Shown here: positions 14,901 to 22,395 of the stretch, in pieces | How positions within the stretch are numbered: the first letter of the stretch is position 1 | How the letters are laid out: each line of letters begins with the position of its first letter | Origin: Lentisphaerota bacterium | GTDB taxonomy: Bacteria; Verrucomicrobiota; Lentisphaeria; Victivallales; GWF2-50-93 | Length of the DNA: 22,395 nt | Direction of reading: 5' to 3' | NCBI GenBank assembly: GCA_025360875.1 | Contig: JANYBI010000260.1 | Coordinates: 1 to 22,395, forward strand | Translations under genes and position numbers: made by a program | The notes under the pieces: generated by a model | Told to the model about the DNA's origin: nothing | The model's database searches: none | Seen by the model: only the letters and a program-made list of their open reading frames with translations

Positions 14901-17443
14901 TGACGGATAATGAACCGGTGACTTTTGAAAAGTACATGGCTCTGGTTCATCAGGAAGATATTGAAAAATTGAAAAAGGCCCAGGCAAGTATGAGAGCGGG
15001 CGCGGGCGCGGTTCAAGTTGAATACCGCATAAATAGGAAAGATGGTGAGATAAGGCATGTGTACCAGAAATGCGAAAAGGTATTTGATGGCAACGGAAAA
15101 CTGACAAGTCTTGACGGAATAGTGATGGATATAACTGAACGCCGGAATGCGGAGCTCGCACTTGTCGAAAGCGAGACCAGGTTCCAGAAGATAGTCGAAC
15201 AGTCCCCGATGTCGATGTCGATAGTCGGAATGGATGGAACAATTGAGTATATAAACAAAAAAGCTGTAGAAATATTTGGTTATTCCCATAAGGATATTCC
15301 GAACATGGACCGCTGGTGGGCTCAGGCCTATCCGGATGAGAAATACCGTAACGAAGTGGTATCGACCTATATGGGGCTTGTCAAGGAGGCGATAGAGGGG
15401 AACCATGAGATCGAGGGTAGGGAATACCTGGTTACCTGCAAGAATGGAGCCTTGAAGAATGTGTTTATTTTCGGGGTTCCTGTTTCCAATAAGATCTTTG
15501 TCATGTTCGACGATATCACCGAGCGCAAGCGGTCGGAGCAGGCGCTGCGTGACAGCGAGGAAAGGTTCCGTACGATATTCGAGAAGGGGCCTATAGGTAT
15601 GGCGACCGTTAATCAGAAAGGCTTTTTCATCAGAGTGAATTCCACGTTTTCAAGGATACTTGGGTATTCTCAAGAAGAATTTAAAAAACTTTCCTATAAG
15701 GACATCACCCATCCCGAACGTCTTGAAAATGACATCGTCAAAGTAGGCCAGCTCATGAAGGGTGAAATACAGATATATCAGACTGAGAAGAGATATATCT
15801 GCAGGAACAAGGACGTATTGTGGGGGGATCTGACACTGTCGGCCATCCGCGACGGGGAAGGGAAATTCCTCTATTTCCTTGTGATGCTGGAGGACGTAAC
15901 CGAACGTAAGAAGGCGGAACAGGCTCTTCGGGAAAACGAGGAGAAGTTCCGGACTCTTTTCAACAATATGACGGAAGGTGTTGCTCTGCATGAAGTTATC
16001 AGGAATTCAACAGGCATAATTGTTGACTACAGGATCTTAGATGTAAATCCGGCTTATGAAAAACATACCGGATTATCTCTGGACTGCGCGAAAGGAGCAT
16101 TGGCGAGTTGTCTTTATGGTGCCGGAACGCCTCCGTATCTTGAAGAATTCACAGGCGTCCTTGAAACTGGAAAACCATACTTCTTCGATACTTATTTTGC
16201 GCCTATGAAAAAGTATTTTAGCATTTCTATCTTCTCCCCGGGTGAAAATCTTTTCGCGACTGTATTTGAAGACATCACCGACAGGAAGATGATAGAGGAA
16301 AGATTGCGACAGTCCGAGAAGATGGAGGCCATAGGGCAGCTCGCCGGCGGAATAGCGCATGATTTCAACAACCAGCTCATGGGCATAATGGGATATGCCG
16401 AAATCCTTGCTGACCGCCTTGATGACGAGGACATGAGAAAGGATGCCGAAAGCATATTGAGATCTTCGAGAAGGGCAGCTGACCTGACAAAGGATCTCCT
16501 GTCTTTTGCGAGGAAGGGAAAGTACCAGGCAATACCTGTGAACATCCATAAGGTCATAGAGGAAGTGATAAGCCTTCTTTCGCACAGCATTGACAAGAGG
16601 ATAGAGATAAAAATGGAATTGAAGGCAAGTCCCGCCCTTATCATGGGTGATCCGACCCAGCTTCAGAACGCGCTGCTGAATCTTGCAATCAATGCCCGTG
16701 ACGCAATGCCTAAGGGAGGGGAGATTGTCTTCACAACAGAGTCGATGAAGATAGAGGAGACTTATTTCAGGGATGCTTTTAAAAAGCCGATCTCCAGCCG
16801 ATGCCTGAAAGTATGCGTCATTGACAACGGGATCGGGATTGACAGCGAAATAATCAAACATATTTTCGAACCGTTTTTCACCACCAAGGAGATTGGCAAG
16901 GGCACTGGAATGGGGCTGGCTTCGGTTTATGGGATGGTAACCAGCCACAATGGAATCATCGATGTAAAGAGCGAACTTGGGAAGGGGGCTGTATTTACAT
17001 TGTACTTCCCTCTGCTGGAAGAAGATATGGAAGAGGATGAATCGAGGGCCTCTCTGACTTCTTCCAGGAAAGCTGTTAACATACTTCTTGTTGACGATGA
17101 GGAGATTGTCAGGGACATGGTGGCGAAGATGCTGCGTTCATTGGGCCATAAGGTTTCCATCTGCAGCGATGGCAAGGAGGCATTGGAATATTACCGGCAG
17201 TCCTGGCAGAAGATTGATCTTGTGGTTATGGACATGATGATGACCAAGATGAACGGAAAGGACTCATTCATCGGGATGCGGTCGGTGAATCCAAATATAA
17301 ACGCGATCCTCATATCGGGATACAGCATAGACGGGGAAGTGCAGAGCCTTCTGGATTCCGGAATGAAGGGTTTCCTGCAGAAACCATTCAGCACCAAGGA
17401 ATTGAACAAGGCAATTGAGAGCGCTTTGAAGAATGGGAAATAG
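11975..17443 (+). CDS. Soluble hybrid histidine kinase with about eleven PAS domains
   Basis: This 1822-residue protein has no membrane segment and should be cytoplasmic. PAS/PAC units, each ending in a D-I-T-E-R-like motif, lie at about 17-125, 138-250, 258-372, 384-510, 520-638, 648-760, 792-908, 945-1055, 1067-1185, 1193-1310 and 1320-1436. Coiled-coil linkers of the EELVEERT type follow units 6 and 7. The HisKA helix has phospho-acceptor H1462 in GGIAHDFNNQL, an NtrB-like H-box. The ATPase domain has LLNLAINARDAM near 1565, DNGIGID near 1617 and GKGTGMGLA near 1641. A C-terminal receiver at about 1702-1815 has phospho-acceptor D1753 (VVMDMMM) and K1803. The GTG start has AAGGGGGGG upstream. 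Ligands or cofactors of the PAS domains cannot be told from sequence. Confidence 0.93.
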   Translation: MKRKKEMALPQTQVGDEAYRMLFESAGDPIFVHDKDRIFDVNTKACELLGYTKDELLSMEPSSVDITEERANMPGRIARLKSRGTMVFETVHQRKDGTPVPVEVTAKQIFWNGKPAVMSICRDLTRKKRAENILLTTVLEWQTTFDSVRDAIFMLDSEFKILRCNKAATDMFGVHGKDILGKQCWEVVHGTSEPIPECPLVRMKETRKREVAVIRSGDRWLEVTVDPILDEEGDISGVIHIVSDITELKKKDMELNSSYERFKQILEGASEGILIADIKTKMIKYSNPSISGMLGYGAEELSKMSIQKIHPPADWPHVLSEFEAQGRQEKVFTTDIPCLCKDGRIIYADINATKIVMEGAECNVGFFRDVTERKMAVQELRDSRMLYQDIANNQVAGIYRICVKKSGSWSSADNPPYSYEFINDRYCELTGATREQHMADPTLTMKLVHPDDWAEWVEKNEVSDRTLKPFLWDGRLIVAGKVIWVHYESRPRELPNGDRVWTGIILDISERMAAEEKLKQSLSLLNATIESTTDGILVVDNDGKISYSNSRFARMWGISQKVMDSGDDEKAINHVLGQLKNPELFLNKIKYLYSHPDEDSFDVIEFKDGKIFERYSQPQRIGGVPVGRVWSFRDVTMSRKAAESLNSRDRQYKSLIETTNTGYVVIDMEGRVLDANQEYIRLAGKNELKEILGRKVTEWTAEHEKDKNSEAVRRCVKDGFIRNFEIDYIDSSGKTTPLEINATVMDFGEGPRILTLCRDIAERRKWLLELQRHREHLEELVEERTSKLVESEKNYRELVENTNSIILRMDNVGNITFLNEFASSFFGFNYEEIIGNNVVGTIVPSVNSNGDDLKEMILGIGRYPEKFRNNLNENMRKNGERVWIAWTNKPIFDKDGNVTEILCVGNDITDRVNAERELEKYRNRLEVLVEERTEELRKKEESLSKAQHIAHLGNWNRNILTGELEWSDETRQIFGLTDNEPVTFEKYMALVHQEDIEKLKKAQASMRAGAGAVQVEYRINRKDGEIRHVYQKCEKVFDGNGKLTSLDGIVMDITERRNAELALVESETRFQKIVEQSPMSMSIVGMDGTIEYINKKAVEIFGYSHKDIPNMDRWWAQAYPDEKYRNEVVSTYMGLVKEAIEGNHEIEGREYLVTCKNGALKNVFIFGVPVSNKIFVMFDDITERKRSEQALRDSEERFRTIFEKGPIGMATVNQKGFFIRVNSTFSRILGYSQEEFKKLSYKDITHPERLENDIVKVGQLMKGEIQIYQTEKRYICRNKDVLWGDLTLSAIRDGEGKFLYFLVMLEDVTERKKAEQALRENEEKFRTLFNNMTEGVALHEVIRNSTGIIVDYRILDVNPAYEKHTGLSLDCAKGALASCLYGAGTPPYLEEFTGVLETGKPYFFDTYFAPMKKYFSISIFSPGENLFATVFEDITDRKMIEERLRQSEKMEAIGQLAGGIAHDFNNQLMGIMGYAEILADRLDDEDMRKDAESILRSSRRAADLTKDLLSFARKGKYQAIPVNIHKVIEEVISLLSHSIDKRIEIKMELKASPALIMGDPTQLQNALLNLAINARDAMPKGGEIVFTTESMKIEETYFRDAFKKPISSRCLKVCVIDNGIGIDSEIIKHIFEPFFTTKEIGKGTGMGLASVYGMVTSHNGIIDVKSELGKGAVFTLYFPLLEEDMEEDESRASLTSSRKAVNILLVDDEEIVRDMVAKMLRSLGHKVSICSDGKEALEYYRQSWQKIDLVVMDMMMTKMNGKDSFIGMRSVNPNINAILISGYSIDGEVQSLLDSGMKGFLQKPFSTKELNKAIESALKNGK

Positions 17444-17494
17444 GAAATAAGGATGTTTCTCAGCGTATTTCGCAAATCCGGGTAAAAGAATCTC

Positions 17495-19249
17495 ATGGAA
17501 AACGAGATAACACCGTTTAGGGTTTCGAAACGGATGCCTTGGAGTTATTTTGGGGCATTTGCGCTTCTGGCTGCCGGAATCATTGCCGTCGGATCCTTCA
17601 ACCTTAAAAATCAATATGACAAATCACGCAGGACGGCTGAAAACGAAATGTCTTCCATAGGTGATTTGAAAACAAGTCAAATAGACAAATGGTATTCTGA
17701 CCAGCTTGAGCATGCCAGCTATCTGTACGAATCCCCTTTGCTCTCCGGTTATCTGATCAATATTGCCGGGAATCCATCAGATGCGGAGATCAAGGATAAA
17801 ATCGCGAAGTGCCTTGAATCCATAAGGTTGAATTTCAAATATAACAGAGTTCTGCTTTTTGATTCCAGCAGAAAGCTTGTCTTTGCAGCGCCGATGGAAA
17901 AGAACTGGGTCGGGCCGACATCCGAAAAGGTTATGGGCGAAGCCTTGACGGCGAAAAAAATAATGATCTCGGATCTGCATCTTAGCAAAATGGTTCCTGG
18001 AACTGTGGATATGGACATTTTCATACCTTTGGTTCCGCAAGAGGGTGATTCACAAAAAGAGCCTGTTGGAGTTGTCATGCTGGAAATAAATCCGCATGAC
18101 TTCCTTTTCCCTTTGATCCAGTCGTGGCCGACATCGAGCAGAAGTGCAGAATCCCTTCTGATCCGCAGGGAAGGCGACGAGGTGGTTTTCCTGAATGAGT
18201 TGCGGCATAGGAACGGTACGGCCTTAAAATTAAGGTATTCAATTGATGAGAAAGCCAATCTTCCCGCCATAATGGCGGTATTGGGTAAAAAGGGGGTTTT
18301 AGAAGGGATTGACTACCGTGGAATACCAGTGATAGCCGATCTTGATGCAGTTCCGGGCACCCCTTGGTTCATTGTTGCAAAAGTTGACAGGGATGAAATT
18401 TTTGATCCTGTCAAAAGACAGGCTGGTGTAATTTTGGCACTTATGCTGATGCTGGTTTTGACTACGGCCCTTGGAGTAGGTTTCCTATGGAAGAGGAATG
18501 ATGCACAGTGGCTTAGAAAGTCTCATGACGAGCTGGAACGGCGTGTTAAGGAGAGGACTGCCGAACTTGCAGCTGTCAACCGCGAACTCGAGGCGTTTTC
18601 CTATTCGGTATCCCATGATCTGAAGGCGCCGCTGCGCTCAGTCGACGGTTTCGCCAGGATTCTGGAGGAGGATTTTGCCGGCAAGTTCGATGATGAAGGA
18701 CGCCGTCTGCTGAAAGTCATACGTGACAGCGCCAAAGATATGGGACAGCTGATAGGAGATCTGCTTGAATTCTCACGTCTTAGCAGGAAGGAACTGCATA
18801 AGACGGCAATTGACATGAATGAGATGGTGAAGGAAGTCTATTCACAGATGTCAAATGACTTGAAAGGCCGGATTGTGAACCTTGAAACCATTTCTCTTCC
18901 TGAAGTTTATGGGGATCCGGCAATGATCAGGGAGGTAATGGTGAACCTCCTTTCAAATGCCTTCAAGTTTACAAGGACCCGCAAGGTGTCCACGGTTAAG
19001 GTCGAGGGAAAGATTGAAGGAGATGAAATAATTGTACAAGTACATGATAACGGTGTAGGTTACGACATGGCATATGGAGATAAGCTGTTTTGCGTGTTCC
19101 AGCGCCTTCATAGCGTGATCGAATTCGAGGGTACAGGAATAGGGTTGGCCTTGGTACAGAGGATCATCCAGAGGCATGGTGGAAGAGTATGGGCTGAAGG
19201 AAAAGTGGGCGAAGGAGCGGTCTTCAGCTTTTCTCTGCCGATTAAATGA
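17495..19249 (+). CDS. Membrane histidine kinase with Cache-like sensor domain
   Basis: The 584-residue product has membrane helices at about 15-36 and 310-332 that enclose a periplasmic domain of some 270 residues. That domain shows Cache-type features: a long entry helix (SSIGDLKTSQIDKWYSDQLE), YESPLLSGYL, and TPWFIVAKVDRDEIFDPV just before the second helix. A coiled-coil linker (ERRVKERTAELAAVNRELE) leads into HisKA with H374 in YSVSHDLKAPLRS, a form frequent in bacteriophytochrome-type kinases. The ATPase domain has VNLLSNAFKFT, HDNGVGYD and GTGIGLALVQRI. There is no receiver, so it must pass phosphate to a separate protein; the Rcp1-like regulator 65 bases downstream is the obvious partner. 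It starts 51 bases after the hybrid kinase. The ribosome-binding site is weak. Confidence 0.92.
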   Translation: MENEITPFRVSKRMPWSYFGAFALLAAGIIAVGSFNLKNQYDKSRRTAENEMSSIGDLKTSQIDKWYSDQLEHASYLYESPLLSGYLINIAGNPSDAEIKDKIAKCLESIRLNFKYNRVLLFDSSRKLVFAAPMEKNWVGPTSEKVMGEALTAKKIMISDLHLSKMVPGTVDMDIFIPLVPQEGDSQKEPVGVVMLEINPHDFLFPLIQSWPTSSRSAESLLIRREGDEVVFLNELRHRNGTALKLRYSIDEKANLPAIMAVLGKKGVLEGIDYRGIPVIADLDAVPGTPWFIVAKVDRDEIFDPVKRQAGVILALMLMLVLTTALGVGFLWKRNDAQWLRKSHDELERRVKERTAELAAVNRELEAFSYSVSHDLKAPLRSVDGFARILEEDFAGKFDDEGRRLLKVIRDSAKDMGQLIGDLLEFSRLSRKELHKTAIDMNEMVKEVYSQMSNDLKGRIVNLETISLPEVYGDPAMIREVMVNLLSNAFKFTRTRKVSTVKVEGKIEGDEIIVQVHDNGVGYDMAYGDKLFCVFQRLHSVIEFEGTGIGLALVQRIIQRHGGRVWAEGKVGEGAVFSFSLPIK

Positions 19250-19257
19250 TGATGTTA

Positions 19258-19291
19258 TTTTTTTAACGCAGGACTTACTGCGTTAAAAAAA
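19258..19291. terminator. 14-bp inverted repeat between kinase and response regulator
   Basis: TTTTTTTAACGCAG at 19258-19271 pairs perfectly with CTGCGTTAAAAAAA at 19278-19291 around GACTTA. It begins 8 bases after the kinase stop codon. The T-run lies in the 5' arm and an A-run in the 3' arm, so read on either strand the transcript lacks U residues after the stem. It is therefore not a textbook terminator; partial termination or processing between the two genes is possible. Confidence 0.45.
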
Positions 19292-19314
19292 ATATTAACA
19301 GGAGGGCGAGGTAG

Positions 19315-19755
19315 ATGACACAGAACATAATAGAGATCTTGCTGGTGGAGGATAATCCGCGCGATGTCGAGATGACACTCCGTGCCCTGAAAAAACGCAA
19401 CCTTGCAAACAAGGTGCAGGTGGTCAATGACGGTGCCGAGGCTCTCGATTTCCTGTTTGCAAAAGGGAAATATTCTTCCCGAAATCTTGTTGACGGTCCA
19501 AAAGTAGTCCTCCTGGATCTGAAACTGCCCAAAGTCAGTGGCCTTGAGGTTCTCAGGAAGATCAAGTCCGATGAAGTTACAAAGATAATACCCGTAGTGG
19601 TCCTTACTTCGTCCCAGGAGGAGAAGGATCTGGTTGAGAGCTATAAGCTTGGTGTCAACAGCTATATCACAAAACCGGTCGACTTCGACAAGTTCATTGA
19701 ATCCGTCGGCGAGCTCGGTCTGTACTGGCTGCTGATCAACAAGCCGCCGATCTGA
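19315..19755 (+). CDS. Single-domain response regulator, Rcp1-like
   Basis: The 146-residue product is a lone receiver domain. Acidic residues E12-D13, phospho-acceptor D68 in VVLLDLKLPKVSG, T98-S99 and K120 in YITKPVDF are all in place. The extra ...NLVDGPKVVLLD segment before the acceptor and the C-terminal helix ESVGELGLYWLL are typical of Rcp1-type regulators, which take phosphate from phytochrome-class kinases and dimerise through the C-terminal region. No output domain is present. It probably receives phosphate from the kinase encoded just upstream and acts as shuttle or by protein contact. AGGAGGGCGAGGT upstream of the ATG is a strong ribosome-binding site. Confidence 0.94.
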   Translation: MTQNIIEILLVEDNPRDVEMTLRALKKRNLANKVQVVNDGAEALDFLFAKGKYSSRNLVDGPKVVLLDLKLPKVSGLEVLRKIKSDEVTKIIPVVVLTSSQEEKDLVESYKLGVNSYITKPVDFDKFIESVGELGLYWLLINKPPI

Positions 19756-20052
19756 TCGTCGGAGCGCCGGCATCTTGCCGGCAATTAGGATTGTCTCGGA
19801 GCGCCGGCATCTTGCCGGCTATTAGGAGTGTCAAAGTGTCATAGAATATGTTGTCATAATTTCATGAACCTGTTCGTAGCCAATCCGCCTGAGGTGGATT
19901 AAGCACTTAATGGATGTTTTAGTAATGCAGACATTCCTGTCTGCAATTAAAAATACAGGCTAAAAGTTTACCCGCCTGCGGCGGCGCCATAGGCGACCAG
20001 GGCCTGTTTTACTTTAAAAATAACAAAAACAGTTTTGACAAGGTTTCATTCC
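19756..20052. repeat. Repeat-filled spacer between two regulator genes
   Basis: No gene is seen in these 297 bases. After two tandem 37-bp units at 19759-19832 come AATCCGCC-tga-GGTGGATT near 19882-19900 and GCAGACA-ttcc-TGTCTGC near 19927-19944, then a GC-rich segment (CCGCCTGCGGCGGCGCC) flanked by ACAGGC and GCCTGT. The promoter or leader of the next gene must lie at the end, but no clear hexamers are seen. Confidence 0.5.
19759..19832. repeat. Two tandem 37-bp repeat units with GCCGGC palindromes
   Basis: Units 19759-19795 and 19796-19832 abut and match at 35 of 37 positions. Each holds GCCGGC-ATCTT-GCCGGC, able to form a short hairpin. The array starts 3 bases after the stop of the response-regulator gene. 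Units with GCGCCGGCATCTTGCCGGC are, to my knowledge, frequent between genes in PVC-group genomes. Confidence 0.75.
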
Positions 20053-22395
20053 ATGGGCAAGGAAATCAAAGGTCCGAGTAACGGAAATATGGCTATGCGA
20101 CCGCTGCGTCTTCTCATTGTCGAGGATTCGCAGAATGACGTGGATCTTGTAATTCACGAACTGAAACGCGGCGGTTATGATGTCAAATGGAAACGCGTCC
20201 AGTCTGCTGTCGACATGGAATCTTCCCTTGACACCGAATCCTGGGACATTGTCATTTCAGACTTCAAAATGCCCGATTTCACCGGTCTTGACGCCCTGCA
20301 CCTGCTTCAGAAGATGAATATTGACATTCCGTTCATAATTTCCTCCGGAACAATAGGGGAGGAGACGGCTGTTTCCATCATGAAGGCCGGCGCGAGTGAT
20401 TACATCATGAAGGACAACCTTTCGAGGCTTTCTTCCGCCGTCGAACGCGAACTCCGTGATGCAGAGGTCCGCAAAGGAAGGAAAAAGGCAAATGAGGATC
20501 TTAAAGTTTCAAACGAATGGCTGAAGCTTGCACAGAGCGCTGCAAAAAGCGGATTCTGGAACTGGGACATGGATACCGGAAAGTTGTCATGGTCAGAAGA
20601 ATTCTATAAGCTTTTTGAACTTCCTATGAATGCTGAACCATCATTTGATACCTGGAAGAAGGTCTTGCATCCTGAAGACATTCAATCCGCGACGGACAGC
20701 ATAAGCCGTTCTATAGAAGACAGGAAACCCCTTGAAAATGAATACAGGATCATTCTTCCGGACGGGCAGATAAAATGGATAGGGTCGATAGGAAGTCCTA
20801 TGTATGATGAATCAGGTAAGCCGAAACGCATGAGCGGAATCTGCATGGATATAACAGCAAGGAAGAATACTGAGAATTTAGCTCAGGAGAACGAGTTGCG
20901 CTACCATATTCTTTTCGAGAACATGCTGGAGGGCTTCTCTTACTGCAAAATGATTTATAAGGATGGGAAACCGCGGGATTTTATTTATCTCAGTGTCAAC
21001 GGCAGGTTTGAATCTCTTACCGGACTGCATGATGTCATTGGCAGGAAAGTCACTGATGTCATTCCTGGAATCCGGGAATCGAATCCTGAACTGTTTGATA
21101 TCTATGGCAGGGTTGCTTCGACCGGTAATCCGGAAAAATTCGAAATATATGTGGGTATTCTGAAAATCTGGTTCTCTGTTTCCGTATATTCCCCTCAGAA
21201 AGACCACTTTGTGGCTGTGTTTGATAATATAACAGTCAGGAAGAAATCTGAGGAAGATCTTAAAAAGTCCTCAGACGAGATTTATGATCTGTATAATAAC
21301 GCGCCATACGGATATCATTCTCTCGACAAGGATGGATATTTCATCCAGATAAACGATACCGAGCTGAAATGGCTGGGATATTCACGGGAAGAGCTCATAG
21401 GCAGCAAGAAATTCACATATGTCATTGCCCAGGAGGATATAGGCGTTTTCAATAAGACATTTCCGGTTCTTAAGACAAGGGGATATATAAACAATATCGA
21501 AGGAAATCTTATCCGCAAGGATGGATCAATTTTACCTGTCATTATCAACGCCACTGCAGTGAAGGACGAAAAAGGCAATTTCCTGTATTCCCGATCTTCT
21601 GTCTTTGACAATACCGAACGTAAACGTGCGGAAATGCTGCTGAAAGATAGCGAATTCTTCCTCCAGGAATCACAGCGCATTGCATTGATTGGTTCCTACA
21701 GGACCGATTTTGTCTCCGGTTTCTGGGAGTCATCCAGGATACTTGACAATATTTTTGGAATTGATAAGAAATACAGCAGGAGCATTCAAGGCTGGCTTGA
21801 AATTTTACATCCTGATGACAGGACGATGATGGATAAGTACCTTAGGGAAAACGTGTTGACTAAAGGGAAGTCCTTTAAAAAAGAATATAGGATTGTCCGC
21901 AGGTCCGATGGTGAAACAAGATGGGTGATCGGCCTTGGCGAACTGGAATTCGACTCAAAAGGCAAAGTTATTTCAATGATTGGGACCATCCAGGATATTA
22001 CTGAGCACAAGAATGCGGAAGAAATGCTGGTTGAGAAGGAAAAAATCCTTTCCGAATCCCAACGTATTGCCCATGTCGGCAGCTGGAACTGGAAAATCGG
22101 TGCGGACAAGGTCGTATGGTCGGATGAAACTTACCGCATTTATGGAGTGGCTCGCGACAATTTCATCCCAACCACTGAAACATTGCTGGATCTGATTCAT
22201 CCTGATGAACGGCAGAAGATGCAGGAGTGGATCCGTTCCTGTGCTGAGGGGAAAAAGCCTCCTGAGTTGGAATTCCGCGCAATTATGCCGGACGGAAACA
22301 TAAAGTTCATCAGTAGCCGTGGAGATCTGCAATATGATTCTGATTCCAGGCCGCTGTGCATGATGGGAACTGTCCAGGACATCACCGAACGCAAG
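20053..22395 (+). CDS. Receiver plus multi-PAS signalling protein, cut by the window end
   Basis: An uninterrupted frame of 781 codons starts at ATG 20053 and is still open at the last base. The N-terminal receiver has E24-D25, phospho-acceptor D70 in VISDFKMPDF and K120 in DYIMKDNL, the form usual for receivers fused to PAS domains. A helical linker follows, then five PAS/PAC units at about 152-268, 280-394, 402-520, 530-650 and 660-781. The last ends in DITERK exactly at the window edge. A histidine kinase or GGDEF domain is likely beyond it. AAGG lies about 10 bases upstream of the ATG; starts at 20089 and 20095 are possible but would shorten the N-terminus only slightly. It probably takes phosphate from the upstream kinases. 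Confidence 0.92.
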   Translation, partial: MGKEIKGPSNGNMAMRPLRLLIVEDSQNDVDLVIHELKRGGYDVKWKRVQSAVDMESSLDTESWDIVISDFKMPDFTGLDALHLLQKMNIDIPFIISSGTIGEETAVSIMKAGASDYIMKDNLSRLSSAVERELRDAEVRKGRKKANEDLKVSNEWLKLAQSAAKSGFWNWDMDTGKLSWSEEFYKLFELPMNAEPSFDTWKKVLHPEDIQSATDSISRSIEDRKPLENEYRIILPDGQIKWIGSIGSPMYDESGKPKRMSGICMDITARKNTENLAQENELRYHILFENMLEGFSYCKMIYKDGKPRDFIYLSVNGRFESLTGLHDVIGRKVTDVIPGIRESNPELFDIYGRVASTGNPEKFEIYVGILKIWFSVSVYSPQKDHFVAVFDNITVRKKSEEDLKKSSDEIYDLYNNAPYGYHSLDKDGYFIQINDTELKWLGYSREELIGSKKFTYVIAQEDIGVFNKTFPVLKTRGYINNIEGNLIRKDGSILPVIINATAVKDEKGNFLYSRSSVFDNTERKRAEMLLKDSEFFLQESQRIALIGSYRTDFVSGFWESSRILDNIFGIDKKYSRSIQGWLEILHPDDRTMMDKYLRENVLTKGKSFKKEYRIVRRSDGETRWVIGLGELEFDSKGKVISMIGTIQDITEHKNAEEMLVEKEKILSESQRIAHVGSWNWKIGADKVVWSDETYRIYGVARDNFIPTTETLLDLIHPDERQKMQEWIRSCAEGKKPPELEFRAIMPDGNIKFISSRGDLQYDSDSRPLCMMGTVQDITERK

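Noticed and set aside
19759..19832. CRISPR array
   Set aside because: Only two units, directly abutting with no spacers, and no cas genes nearby.
1..22395. tRNA, rRNA or insertion-sequence transposase genes
   Set aside because: No cloverleaf, conserved rRNA stretch or transposase-like protein was seen in either strand.

Overview
The window looks like accessory chromosome of a free-living, polysaccharide-degrading bacterium, most plausibly of the PVC group and perhaps Lentisphaerota. This is an inference from gene content: a five-bladed glycosidase, an S1 sulfatase, a UroD-superfamily protein, a Gfo/Idh oxidoreductase, an ADP-ribosylglycohydrolase, many-PAS histidine kinases and intergenic spacers full of small palindromes. 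No rRNA, tRNA or other marker gene was found to fix the taxonomy. Base composition is patchy: the catabolic enzymes look GC-rich, the signalling genes intermediate, and the small membrane protein, toxin-antitoxin pair and spacers AT-rich.

Left part (1-7736). The first 69 bases are an exact inverted copy of a piece of the glycosidase gene at 459-2039 (minus strand), with a small AT-rich membrane-protein gene between them. A lipoprotein gene (2288-2899), a 580-base palindrome-rich spacer and a membrane-anchored hypothetical (3482-4057, ending in a 13-bp hairpin) follow. A translationally coupled cupin plus Gfo/Idh oxidoreductase pair (4092-5545) comes next, then a BrnT-type toxin-antitoxin module with its own promoter (5615-6133), and a lipoprotein plus DapA/NanA-type aldolase pair (6211-7736).

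Middle part (7751-11494). A minus-strand operon encodes a UroD-superfamily protein with the zinc pattern of corrinoid methyltransferases, then an S1 sulfatase without signal peptide. Its promoter region carries a 6-3-6 palindrome. A divergent ADP-ribosylglycohydrolase-family gene follows.

Right part (11495-22395). After a 480-base leader with mutually exclusive hairpins come four collinear signalling genes: a soluble hybrid histidine kinase with about eleven PAS domains, a membrane Cache-type histidine kinase, an Rcp1-like single-domain response regulator, and a receiver plus five-PAS protein running off the right edge (start 20053). None of the visible parts has a DNA-binding output domain, so this looks like a multi-input phosphorelay whose output is encoded elsewhere. 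A pair of 37-bp tandem repeats and more palindromes sit between the last two genes.
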